DNA from: JAFGBI01 sp964454025
GTDB taxonomy: Bacteria; Myxococcota_A; Polyangia; Polyangiales; Polyangiaceae
NCBI GenBank assembly: GCA_964454025.1
Contig: CAYVRP010000019.1
Location: 28,579 to 92,578, forward strand
Direction of reading: 5' to 3'
Length of the DNA: 64,000 nucleotides
Shown: in pieces, positions 1 through 8,421 of the stretch
How the letters are laid out: each line of letters begins with the position of its first letter
Numbering within the stretch: the stretch's first letter is position 1
The notes under the pieces: model-generated
The model's input: only the letters and a program-made list of their open reading frames with translations
What the model was told of the DNA's origin: nothing
Databases searched by the model: none
Translations under genes and position numbers: made by a program

Positions 1-534
1 ACGGCCACGGCGCCCGGGCTCGAGGACTTCTCCACCACCATCGAGATCAGCGAGGGGACGACCGAGACGGTGAGCGTGACCCTCGCCGAGGCCGAGGTCG
101 AGCCGGTGGAAGCGGAGCCGGTCGAGGAAGAGCCGGCGCCGCCGCCGGAGAAGGAGTTCCCGGTCGTCCCCGTCACGCTCATCGGCGGCGGCGGCGTCTT
201 GCTGCTCGGCTCAGGCGCGATGCTCATCATGCGCTCGGTGGCCCTGAACGACTTCCGCAACCTCTGCCCCGGCGATCTCTGCCCCCCCAAGTCGCAGCTC
301 AGCGACGCGGAGCAGGACGAGATCGAGCAGAGCCGCTCGAGGGTGATGACCTACGGCGTCCTGTCGCCGGTGCTCGCCGTCACCGGGGTGGGCGCCGCCG
401 GCGTGGGCGTGTTCCTCCTCGTCCGCGACTCGAAGGCCAAGCGGGAGGACGCGGACTCGGCGTCGGCCCGCGTGCTGATGACGCCCGCGCGCGGCCCGAA
501 CCGGTTCGGGCTCACGGTCCGCGGGCGCTTCTAG
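1..534 (+). CDS. C-terminal part of a PEGA-like membrane protein (5' partial)
   Basis: The frame is open from the first base, so the N-terminus lies outside the window; 177 residues are visible. The first residues (FSTTIEISEGTTETVSVTL) look like the last strands of a PEGA-type beta domain, followed by an acidic Pro/Glu linker. Two hydrophobic segments follow (VPVTLIGGGGVLLLGSGAML and a second, GVLSPVLAVTGVGAAGVGVFLLV), separated by a loop with two cysteines. Such PEGA plus double-TM tails are common in myxobacterial surface or signalling proteins. No enzyme motif is visible. An internal ATG at position 70 would split the PEGA-like part and is not the likely start. Confidence 0.6.
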   Translation, partial: TATAPGLEDFSTTIEISEGTTETVSVTLAEAEVEPVEAEPVEEEPAPPPEKEFPVVPVTLIGGGGVLLLGSGAMLIMRSVALNDFRNLCPGDLCPPKSQLSDAEQDEIEQSRSRVMTYGVLSPVLAVTGVGAAGVGVFLLVRDSKAKREDADSASARVLMTPARGPNRFGLTVRGRF

Positions 535-639
535 CCGTCGCCGGGCTCTCGACACGCGGCCCGGGGCGACGCCCTGCCCGCGGCGGGCAGGACCAGCCGT
601 TCGCGACGGCAGCCCGCCCCCTGGCCGGGGCAAGCTCCC

Positions 640-2229
640 TCAGAACCCGGGATCTTGCTTGTTCCAGCCTTCGTTCTTGGGCTTGGGCGTGGTGAGCAGC
701 GGCCGCGTCGTGCCGACGGTGGGCGCGGTCGCCGGGAGCCGCGCGACGGGCGCCGTGTCCGAGGGGGCCGGCGCCGTCTCCGTCGCCGCTGGCTCGGCGG
801 GCGAGGCCGTCGACGCCACCGCCTCCACCGAGGGGGTCGGCGCCGTCGCCGGCGTGGGCCGGGCGCTGCTGGCGGCGACCACCGAGCTCGCGGCGCCGGC
901 CGTGGTGCCCGCATGCTCGCGGGCGCCGCCGCTCATGGCGACGACCACGAAACCTCCGCCCAGCGCGACCACCCCGGCCACGGCGACGTACAGCGCCAGT
1001 CGACGCCGCCCGGGCGCGGGCAGCGGGGCGTCGGCCTCGACCACGTCGAGCGTGTTCGGCACCGCCAGGACCGCCGCCGCGTCGTGCGGCGCCGAGGGCA
1101 GGACACCCCGACTGGAGGTGATCCCGGAGCCCCCCGGTCCGGTCACCGAGGACAGCGTCGAGTGGGTGCCCGTCTGCTGGGGCGGGCGCAGGTTCCGTTG
1201 CTCCTCGAGCACCTGGCGGTCCGCCAGGTCGAGCGCGTGCTGGAGCGCGGCCCGTCGCTCTTCGCGGCGGTCACCGAAGAGCGACTTGACGAACGTGCCC
1301 ACGTCCTCGTCGGTGCTCGCGCGCATCGTCGCCGGCAACGCGTCGAGCGCCCGCAGCATGTCGTTGGCGGTGGCGAAGCGCTTGGCCGGGTCCTTGGCGA
1401 GCGCCTGGAGCACCACCTTCTCGAGCGGCAGCGGGTAGCCCTGGATGATCTTGCTCGGGGCGACGACGGGCTCCGGCGAGCAGATGCTGTACATCGTGGC
1501 CGCCTCCGACTCCCGGCGCAGCGGGTGCTTGCCGGTGGTCAGGGCGTACAGCACGATCCCGAGGGCGAAGACGTCGACCCGTCGGTCGATGTCCGCCCCC
1601 TTCACCTGCTCGGGGGCCATGTAGGCGACCTTGCCCTTGATCTGGCCCGCGACCGTGGCCCCGCCACCGATCGCCGTCGCCTTGGCGATGCCGAAATCGA
1701 CGACCTTGGTGACCCCGTCGTAGGTGACCAAGATGTTCTGCGGGGACACGTCGCGGTGAACGAGCCCCACGAGCTTCCCGTCGCGATCCCGGAGCTCGTG
1801 CGCGGCGTGCAGCCCGGCCCCGGCCTGGATGATGATGCGCACCGCGATGGGCAGAGGGATCCCGCCCCCCTTCTTGGCCGCCTTCATCAGCTGGTTCAGC
1901 GGGACCCCGTCCACCATCTCCATGACCAGGTAGAGGATCCCGTCCTCCTCCCCGAGGTCCATGATCTCGACGACGTGCGGGTGGCGGATCTGCGAAGCCA
2001 GGGACGCCTCGTCGAGGAACATCTGCTCGAACTGGTCGTCCTCGCTGAGCTTCGGGAGCATGGTCTTGATGGCGACGATCTTCTGGAACCCCCGGGTCCC
2101 CTTGAGGCGCGCCGCCCAGACCATCGCCATCCCGCCCGCCGCGATCGGCATCAGGAGCTCGTAGCGACCGAGCACGTGCCCGGCGCCGATGTCGCCTGCT
2201 GCGTTCACGAACTCGGAGGCGGAGGTCAC
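640..2229 (-). CDS. Ser/Thr protein kinase with C-terminal membrane anchor
   Basis: Eukaryotic-type (Hanks) kinase that phosphorylates Ser/Thr on unknown partners at the membrane. Visible motifs: glycine loop (AAGGMAMVW), VAIK lysine near residue 55, HRDVSPQN catalytic loop near 159-166, DFGIAKA near 178, APEQ and DVFALGIVLYALTTG. All catalytic residues are present, so it should be active. After about residue 300 comes a low-complexity stretch, one hydrophobic segment (LALYVAVAGVVALGGGFVVV) and an Ala/Pro/Thr-rich tail, giving a cytosolic kinase with an exported tail. The GTG at 2229 is preferred because the 20 residues before it are unconserved in character. A GTG at 2289 is also possible. 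Typical of the large myxobacterial kinase repertoire. Confidence 0.9.
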   Translation of the reverse strand: MTSASEFVNAAGDIGAGHVLGRYELLMPIAAGGMAMVWAARLKGTRGFQKIVAIKTMLPKLSEDDQFEQMFLDEASLASQIRHPHVVEIMDLGEEDGILYLVMEMVDGVPLNQLMKAAKKGGGIPLPIAVRIIIQAGAGLHAAHELRDRDGKLVGLVHRDVSPQNILVTYDGVTKVVDFGIAKATAIGGGATVAGQIKGKVAYMAPEQVKGADIDRRVDVFALGIVLYALTTGKHPLRRESEAATMYSICSPEPVVAPSKIIQGYPLPLEKVVLQALAKDPAKRFATANDMLRALDALPATMRASTDEDVGTFVKSLFGDRREERRAALQHALDLADRQVLEEQRNLRPPQQTGTHSTLSSVTGPGGSGITSSRGVLPSAPHDAAAVLAVPNTLDVVEADAPLPAPGRRRLALYVAVAGVVALGGGFVVVAMSGGAREHAGTTAGAASSVVAASSARPTPATAPTPSVEAVASTASPAEPAATETAPAPSDTAPVARLPATAPTVGTTRPLLTTPKPKNEGWNKQDPGF

Positions 2230-2289
2230 TACACGTCCAGTCTGACAAACCCCGGCCGCGCGTTCAAGCACCGGAGCCGCTGTGATCAC

Positions 2290-2541
2290 GGCCCGCGCTC
2301 GCGAGGCCAGGGCCGGCCCCGGGCGTCATGAACCGACACGGCCGCGGCGTCCATCACGATCTCCGGACCGGCGTCGCGAGCCGAAGGAACCCTTGCGCCT
2401 GGCGGCGACGTCCGCCACCACGCCTCCGGACGCGCGGGCACCGGGACGACGAGGTGCGTCATGTTGCCCGCGCGAGCGACGGTGCCGCGCGACGGTGCCG
2501 GCCCGCGGCCGGGGACCCGGCGCGCGCCCGCCCCGGCGCCG
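2290..2541. other. Intergenic, short direct repeat
   Basis: There is no gene here. A 12-base unit, GCGACGGTGCCG, occurs twice in near-tandem (2476-2487 and 2489-2500). The frames that are open in this stretch are Arg/Pro-rich and look like high-GC noise. Confidence 0.4.
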
Positions 2542-3486
2542 CTAGCGGACGGCCCGGAGTCGTCGCTGCTCGCGCCGAACGGCGGACGCGGCGCGCCGGT
2601 AGCGGCGCCGCGCCGAAGGGGGGCGGCCGGCGAAGCCACGCTGCTCCGCGTGCGCCTCGCGGAACCCGCCCGGCGGTTGCCCAAGCTCGAAGATCGTGAC
2701 CTCGCGACGCCCGCGCTCGCCCAGCCGGAACGGGACCACCGCCGCCCCCACACCAGCACCTACATACACCGCCCCGGCCCCCCCCGCCGCCCTCGAGCCG
2801 TAGAGGCCGTGCACGTAGCGGTGACCGACGAGCCGTCCGAGCACCAGCTCGTGCAGCCGCGCCACGGTCACCTGGCCGGCGTGAGTGTGGCCGCTCAACA
2901 CCAGCGGCACGCCCGCCGACCACAGCTCCTCCGCCGCCTCGGCGAGGTGAGAGAGGCCGACGCTCGGCAGATCCCGGCGCAGACCCCGGACCGCGCGAGC
3001 GACGTCCGCCTGCCCCGTGTAGGCGTCATCGAGCCCGACCACCTGGAGCCGCTGGTGGCGAATGGTGAGGGTGGTCACCGCGTTGTTGAGCACCGCCGCC
3101 CCGCTGCGCTCGAGCGTGCGCGCGACCTCCACCGCCCCGGCCCAGTGATCGTGGTTGCCGAGCACGCACACGACCGGCGCGGGTATCGAGCGGATCGTCT
3201 CGGCGAGCGCGGCGAGGTGGAGCTGGCTGTGGCAGACGAAGTCCCCGGTGATGACCACGAGATCCGGGTCGAGCGAGCCCGCGATGCGCACGGCCGCTTG
3301 CTGCACCTCGATCGGCGTCACGGTCCCGACGTGGAGATCGGTGAGGTGCACGAGGCGGACGCGGTCGAGCAGCCCGACGTGCCGCGCGGGACCCGCGAAG
3401 CGTCGGACCTCGAAGCGCTCGGCGACGTCCGAACCCCAGAGGCGAAGGGCACTGCGCGCGACCCGCGCGCCGACGATCCGCAGCAT
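2542..3486 (-). CDS. Calcineurin-like metallophosphoesterase
   Basis: About 314 residues with the ordered metal-ligand motifs of the calcineurin-like phosphoesterase fold: LTDLHVG, TGDFV, LGNHDHW and SGHTHAGQ. The spacing and the SGHTHAGQ motif resemble the YkuE/YpbG-like branch, whose members hydrolyse phosphodiesters or lipid phosphates (for example UDP-2,3-diacylglucosamine-type substrates). The real substrate cannot be read from sequence. No clear signal peptide; the N-terminus is basic and short. ATG at 3486 is chosen; a TTG five codons upstream is an alternative. It stands alone, downstream of sfsA on the same strand with about 117 bp between them. Confidence 0.88.
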   Translation of the reverse strand: MLRIVGARVARSALRLWGSDVAERFEVRRFAGPARHVGLLDRVRLVHLTDLHVGTVTPIEVQQAAVRIAGSLDPDLVVITGDFVCHSQLHLAALAETIRSIPAPVVCVLGNHDHWAGAVEVARTLERSGAAVLNNAVTTLTIRHQRLQVVGLDDAYTGQADVARAVRGLRRDLPSVGLSHLAEAAEELWSAGVPLVLSGHTHAGQVTVARLHELVLGRLVGHRYVHGLYGSRAAGGAGAVYVGAGVGAAVVPFRLGERGRREVTIFELGQPPGGFREAHAEQRGFAGRPPSARRRYRRAASAVRREQRRLRAVR

Positions 3487-3603
3487 GGGACGAGAGGTCA
3501 ATCTAGCGCAGGCCGCACCGCGAGACGAGCGCGCAGGACGGCACCTTCACCGCCGCGGCCGTGACCGCAGCGTCACCGGGCCGCGGCCGCGGTCCGGAGC
3601 CCT

Positions 3604-4362
3604 TCATCCGGCCCGGTCCCGGGGCGTCCCCGGCGCGATCGTCCCGGGTTGGGGCGGGCGCGCGGGAAAGAAGACGGGCAGGCGCGGACCGCCCGAGATC
3701 GTCCGCGCCGTGATGGACGCTCGGTACGCGAGCACCTCGCCCCCATGGGCCACGGCGCGGCGCAAGGCGGCGCCGTACGCGGGATCGATGGCGTCGGCCG
3801 GCGCCAGCGCTCGCGCGTCGCTGCGCGCGACGAAGAAGAGCTGGACCGCCCGGTCGCCGGCGGCGGCGAGGCGTTCGCGCTCCGCCCGGTGCCGCCCGCC
3901 CCGGGCGGTCCCCGCGTCCGGGAAGCCCACGAGCCCCGCCCCGAGCCCCAGGGTAGCGCTCTTGATCTCGACGAAGCAGCGGTCGCGACCGCGGCGCAGG
4001 AGCAGATCGAGGCGGGCGCCGTTGCCGACGGGCACCTCGCGACGGAGCTCGGAGTAGCCGGCGAGCTCCGGCAAGCGGCCGCGCCCGATGGCCTCGGCGA
4101 CCACCGCGTTGGCGAGCGCGGGGTTGACGAAGATCCGTGCCCTGCCGACATCGATGACCTGCCAGGTGTAGGCCAGGCGCCGCCCGACGGCGTCGGCCCG
4201 CGTCAGCCAACCGATGGCGCCGGGCTCGAGGCAAGTCCGCATCGAGCCCGGGTTGGCGCAGTGGGCGGTGACGACGGAGCCGTCCCCGAGCACGAAGTCG
4301 GCGAGGAATCGCCGGTAGCGACGGAGGAGGTGTCCCGCGACGACGGGGCCGGGGTAACGCAT
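3604..4362 (-). CDS. sfsA: SfsA family nuclease-like protein
   Basis: A 252-residue protein, close to the family length of about 235. Recognisable SfsA features are the N-terminal OB-like part with AHCANPGSM, followed by the nuclease-fold core with LDLLLRRG, FVEIKSATL and AVQLFFVARSDA. SfsA was named for stimulation of maltose fermentation in E. coli and was later shown to have a restriction-nuclease-like fold. Its physiological role is unsettled. The ATG at 4362 opens directly into the conserved RYPGPVVAG; upstream in-frame sequence is Arg-rich noise and would overlap the divergent gene. Confidence 0.9.
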   Translation of the reverse strand: MRYPGPVVAGHLLRRYRRFLADFVLGDGSVVTAHCANPGSMRTCLEPGAIGWLTRADAVGRRLAYTWQVIDVGRARIFVNPALANAVVAEAIGRGRLPELAGYSELRREVPVGNGARLDLLLRRGRDRCFVEIKSATLGLGAGLVGFPDAGTARGGRHRAERERLAAAGDRAVQLFFVARSDARALAPADAIDPAYGAALRRAVAHGGEVLAYRASITARTISGGPRLPVFFPARPPQPGTIAPGTPRDRAG

Positions 4363-4555
4363 CGCCAGGCTCGACCGAGCCTGAGCTTGGGGCAGGGGGC
4401 AAAGGCGGTCGAGCCCCGCGGAGCCCCGAGGCCGGCGAGCGCCCGGCCCTCGCCTCGTCGGCGCCCGCGCGGTGACGCGGCGGCCCGGTGACGACCCGTT
4501 GGGCGTCGAGCCGTCGTGGGGTATCGTTCCGGCGCCGCGCCTCTCGGCCCCAGCC

Positions 4556-6820
4556 ATGATCGCCTCCAGTCCGCGCCATCGGCGGCCCGCCCGGCGGGCG
4601 TGGGCCCCGACGTCCGTGCTCGTCGGGACCTGGCTCGGGTGCGCCTGCAACCCCTACGACCCGTCGCTGCTCTACGCCGACGGCGCGGAGGCGCCCGGCA
4701 CGTGCTTCGACGGTGAGCTGAGCGTCGGCGAGACGGACACCGACTGCGGCGGCGACGACTGCCAGCCCTGCACCGCCGAGGCCCGGTGCCGCCGCCCCTC
4801 CGACTGCGAGCGCCAGGTCTGCGCGGGCGGCGTCTGCCAGGCGGCGTCCTGCGACGACGAGGTCCAGAACGGCCTCGAGAGCGACGAGGACTGCGGCGGC
4901 GACTGCCCGCCGTGCGGCGTGGGCGAGGGCTGCGCGGTCGCCGCCGACTGTACCAGCGGGGTCTGCCGCGCGGACGAGTGCCAGGCTCCCGCGTGCGACG
5001 ACGGCCGGCAGAACGGCGCGGAGAGCGACACCGACTGCGGAGGCCCCACCGGCGCGGATGGGTGCGCGCGCTGCGAGGTCGGCGACTCCTGCTCGCTCGA
5101 TCGCGACTGCGTGGCGGAGCTGGAGTGCGACCCGACGAGCCTCACCTGCGTCGCCACCACCTGCGGCAACAGCCGGCAGGACGCGGACGAGACGGACCTG
5201 GACTGCGGCGGGCGCCGGTGCCCCCCCTGCGAGGCAGGCGAGAGCTGCCTGATCGACGCGGACTGCGCGGCGGGCACCGTGTGCGAGGCCCTCGCGTGCC
5301 TCGTCGCCACCTGCCTCGACGAGGCGCGATCTGGAGACGAAACCGGCGTGGACTGCGGCGGCCCCGACTGCCAGCCGTGCCCGGTGGGCGAACGCTGCCT
5401 GACCACCACGGACTGCGCCGCAGGCGCAGTCTGCCAGGGGCTCGCCTGCGTGCCCGCGGCCTGCGCCAACGGCGCCGAGGACGGCGGCGAAACCGGCGCC
5501 GACTGCGGCGGCCCCGACTGCGCCCCCTGCCCCGCCGGCGAGGGATGCGCGAGTGACGACGACTGCGAAGCCGGCACCCTCTGCCAGGATCGCATCTGCG
5601 TCCCCCGCGCCTCCTGCTCGGACGGCGAGCAGAACGGGCTGGAGTCGGGGGTGGACTGCGGGGGCGAGGAGTGCGCCCCCTGTCCGCTGGGGCAGCCCTG
5701 CCGGGTGGCGGACGACTGCGCCCCCGGCGGCCTCTGCCTGGAGCTCGTCTGTCGTGCCGAGTCCTGCGCGGACGGGGAGGTGAGCGCGCGCGAGACGGGC
5801 ACCGATTGCGGCGGCCCCGACTGCAACCCCTGCCCCGCAGGGCAAGGCTGCACCGTGGCGACCGACTGCGCCGGCGGGACGGAGTGCGTGGATCTCACCT
5901 GCCGCCCGGAGTCGTGCACCGACGGCGCCCTCGGCCCGGGCGAGACGGGACCCGACTGCGGCGGGCCCGACTGCGGTCCCTGCCCGCAGGGCGAGGGGTG
6001 CGAGGAGACGACCGACTGCGTGGCGGGCAACGTCTGCCAGCGCCTGCGGTGCGTTCCGACCTCCTGCGCCGATGGGGCGCCCGGGGACGGCGAAACCGAC
6101 CTCGACTGCGGTGGACCCGACTGCAACCCCTGCCACAGCGGCGGCGCCTGCGTCCTCGATCGTGACTGCGTCGAGGGCACCGCCTGCGTCGGGGGCGAGT
6201 GCGAGGTGACCACGTGCCTCGACGGCGCCCTGAGCGCTGGTGAGACCGACGTGGACTGCGGCGGCGCGGACTGCGATCCTTGCCAGGTCGGCGAGGGCTG
6301 CACCACCGGCCCCGATTGCCTCACCGGGGCCTGCAACGCGGGGACCGGGGCCTGCGCCGGACCATCGGTGCTCTACCAGCGGGGGAGCGACTCCGTCGAC
6401 ATCCGCGCCACGGTCCTGCTCGTGAACGACGACGACCGGGCGATCCCGCTGCCCAGCCTCGAGCTCCGCTACTACTTCACCCGGGACACGGGCACCCTCC
6501 CGGCCGACCCGCGCTTCAGCTGCTACGTGTACGAGAACGGCTGCTCCACGGTGTCCTCCTCCTTCACCACGCTCCCGACCGCCGAGCGCACGCCGACGGC
6601 GGACACCTACCTGTCCATCCGCTTCTCCGCCGGGACCCTGCCCGGAAACGGGCAGTCCGCCGCGCTCGAGTTCAACGTCGACCGCGAGCCGACCGGGGGC
6701 ACGCCCTTCACCCTGACCAACGACTTCTCCTACGTCGGCACGGCCACGAGGTTCACGGCCAACGATCGCATCACCCTCTACCTCGACGGCGTGCGGATCT
6801 GGGGGCGGGAGCCCGGCTGA
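4556..6820 (+). CDS. Surface protein: eleven Cys-rich repeats plus C-terminal CBM3
   Basis: A 754-residue protein. After a basic N-terminus comes a short hydrophobic stretch ending WLGCACN, plausibly a lipoprotein signal although the lipobox is weak. Residues of about 45 to 600 contain eleven units of roughly 48-50 residues with the pattern C-x-DG-x(3)-GET-D-x-DCGG-x-DC-x-PC-x(2)-GEGC-x(4)-DC-x(3)-C, a disulfide-rich repeat common in myxobacterial surface proteins. The last 150 residues match family 3 carbohydrate-binding modules: ELRYYFT near the start, ADTYLSIRFSAGTL in the middle, and ITLYLDGVRIWGREP at the end. CBM3 binds crystalline cellulose. No catalytic domain is present, so this is likely a cell-surface cellulose adhesin or scaffold. 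It converges on a GH1 beta-glucosidase 24 bp away. ATG 4556 places the signal at the very N-terminus. Confidence 0.85.
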   Translation: MIASSPRHRRPARRAWAPTSVLVGTWLGCACNPYDPSLLYADGAEAPGTCFDGELSVGETDTDCGGDDCQPCTAEARCRRPSDCERQVCAGGVCQAASCDDEVQNGLESDEDCGGDCPPCGVGEGCAVAADCTSGVCRADECQAPACDDGRQNGAESDTDCGGPTGADGCARCEVGDSCSLDRDCVAELECDPTSLTCVATTCGNSRQDADETDLDCGGRRCPPCEAGESCLIDADCAAGTVCEALACLVATCLDEARSGDETGVDCGGPDCQPCPVGERCLTTTDCAAGAVCQGLACVPAACANGAEDGGETGADCGGPDCAPCPAGEGCASDDDCEAGTLCQDRICVPRASCSDGEQNGLESGVDCGGEECAPCPLGQPCRVADDCAPGGLCLELVCRAESCADGEVSARETGTDCGGPDCNPCPAGQGCTVATDCAGGTECVDLTCRPESCTDGALGPGETGPDCGGPDCGPCPQGEGCEETTDCVAGNVCQRLRCVPTSCADGAPGDGETDLDCGGPDCNPCHSGGACVLDRDCVEGTACVGGECEVTTCLDGALSAGETDVDCGGADCDPCQVGEGCTTGPDCLTGACNAGTGACAGPSVLYQRGSDSVDIRATVLLVNDDDRAIPLPSLELRYYFTRDTGTLPADPRFSCYVYENGCSTVSSSFTTLPTAERTPTADTYLSIRFSAGTLPGNGQSAALEFNVDREPTGGTPFTLTNDFSYVGTATRFTANDRITLYLDGVRIWGREPG

Positions 6821-6844
6821 CGCCCCCACGCGGCGCGGCGAGCC

Positions 6845-8203
6845 TCACTCGAGCGCGGCGCGTCCTCCCGTGGCGATCACGCGGCGGTACCAGCGAGCGG
6901 AGTCCTTCAGCCGCCGCTCCTGGGTGCGAAAGTCCACGTGCACGAGCCCGAACCGCTCCTTGTAGCCCTCGGCCCACTCGAAGTTGTCCATGACGGACCA
7001 GTAGAAGTAGCCCTCGACCGGGATCCCCTCCTCGATCGCGCGGTGCAGCCAGCGCAGGTGCCGGGCAACGTAGTCGATGCGCGCCGGGTCGTGGACCTCC
7101 CCGTCGAGGCAGACCCAGTCGCGACCAGAGACGCCGTTCTCCGTGACGACGACGGGGAGGCCGTAGCGCTCGTGGAAGAACCGCGGTCCCCAGTAGAGGA
7201 TCTCCGGGGTGACGGGCCAGTCGGAGCCGGTGCGCGGGTGCCCCGCCGGCCAGCCGTCGTCGGCGCCCCCGGGGCGTGTCCGGGAGGAAGCCGGGTAGCC
7301 CATGTAGGAGTTGACCCCGAAGAAGTCGAGGGGCTGTCGGATCGTCTCCAGGTCCCCCGCGCGGATCGACGGCGCGTCGCGACCGAACAGGGCGAGCCCA
7401 TCCTCCGGGTATTGGCCGAAGAAGACCGGATCCATCCACCAGGAATTCGTCCAGACCGTCGGCTCCCGCATCGCGAAGGTCAGGCGGCGCGCGAGCGCGA
7501 GCGCCGGTTCGCTCTCGTCGTCGGGGATCACCACCAGCCCCACGGGCGCGTACCCCACCGCGGCCGGCTGGCGAGTGGTCGCGCGAATCGCGCGGACCCC
7601 CTCCCCGTGGGCGAGGAGCGCCACGTGGGACGCGCGGAGCAGCTCGGCCGGGGTCAGCCGGAGCCCCGGGGCGTGCGTCCCGTCACGGTGCCCCATCCCG
7701 ATGAAGACCTGCGGCTCGTTGAGCGTCATCCAGCGCCGCACGCGGTCGGAGAGGCGGTCGACCACCACCGCCGCGTAGTCGGCGAACCAGCCCGCGGCGT
7801 CCCGGTTCAACCAGCCCCCACGCTCGAAGAGCGCCTGCGGGTAGTCCCAGTGGAAGAGGGTGACCCAAGGCTCCACGCCGGCCGCGAGCAAGCAGTCGAT
7901 CAGTCGATCGTAGAAGGCCAGTCCGCGGGCGTTGACCTGCCCCGTCCCCGCGGGGAGCACGCGGGGCCAAGACACGCTCAACCGATACCCACGGAGCCCG
8001 ATCGCCTGCATCAGGGCGACGTCCTCCTCGTAGCGGTGGTAATGATCGCAGGCGACGTCGCCCGTGTGGCCATGCCAGATCACGCCCGGTCGCCGGCAGT
8101 ACAGATCCCAGACGCTCGGCCCCTTGCCGTCCGCGGCGACGGCGCCCTCGATCTGGTACGCCGCCGCGGCGGCGCCCCACACGAACCGGTCGGGGAAGGT
8201 CAC
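6845..8203 (-). CDS. GH1 family beta-glucosidase
   Basis: A 452-residue full-length glycoside hydrolase family 1 enzyme. It opens with FVWGAAAAAYQIEGA, has the acid/base motif TLNEP (Glu about 163) and the nucleophile motif VVTENGVS (Glu about 355), and ends with GYFYWSVMDNFEWAEGY. Retaining hydrolysis of cellobiose and other beta-glucosides to glucose is expected. There is no signal peptide, so it acts in the cytosol on imported disaccharide. It starts with GTG behind a weak ribosome site. Converges with the CBM3 protein and is divergent from the histidine kinase at 8422. Confidence 0.95.
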   Translation of the reverse strand: MTFPDRFVWGAAAAAYQIEGAVAADGKGPSVWDLYCRRPGVIWHGHTGDVACDHYHRYEEDVALMQAIGLRGYRLSVSWPRVLPAGTGQVNARGLAFYDRLIDCLLAAGVEPWVTLFHWDYPQALFERGGWLNRDAAGWFADYAAVVVDRLSDRVRRWMTLNEPQVFIGMGHRDGTHAPGLRLTPAELLRASHVALLAHGEGVRAIRATTRQPAAVGYAPVGLVVIPDDESEPALALARRLTFAMREPTVWTNSWWMDPVFFGQYPEDGLALFGRDAPSIRAGDLETIRQPLDFFGVNSYMGYPASSRTRPGGADDGWPAGHPRTGSDWPVTPEILYWGPRFFHERYGLPVVVTENGVSGRDWVCLDGEVHDPARIDYVARHLRWLHRAIEEGIPVEGYFYWSVMDNFEWAEGYKERFGLVHVDFRTQERRLKDSARWYRRVIATGGRAALE

Positions 8204-8421
8204 GGTTGCTGGCTTCGGCGCCGGGCACGCTAGCAGATGGGCGGCCGAGCGGGGCGACGGAAGGCCCCGCGCCGGCGCCGACGCGCCCCCGGTCGAGCCC
8301 GCGATGTACTATTCGACCCCCGGCGCGTCCTTCCGTGACCCCGCGTCCACGGCGCGCCAGCGCCGGCAGGCCCGCCGGCGTCGCCGCGCCACCGCCCCTC
8401 CCCCGCCGCGTCCTACCCGCC

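Noticed and set aside
655..2331. Rightward open frame across the Ser/Thr kinase
   Set aside because: It is His/Arg/Pro-rich antisense noise over a kinase with all catalytic motifs.
4556..6400. Cys-rich repeat array as an EGF or metallothionein protein
   Set aside because: The DCGG-x-DC-x-PC pattern and spacing differ from EGF and metal-binding repeats; it matches the myxobacterial surface repeat type.
3503..6829. Very long leftward open frame (about 1,100 codons) opposite the CBM3 gene
   Set aside because: It is an antisense shadow of the Cys-rich repeat gene: composition is Ala/Gly/Val/Arg-rich with periodicity copied from the repeats, and it also runs antisense or in-frame-shifted across sfsA.
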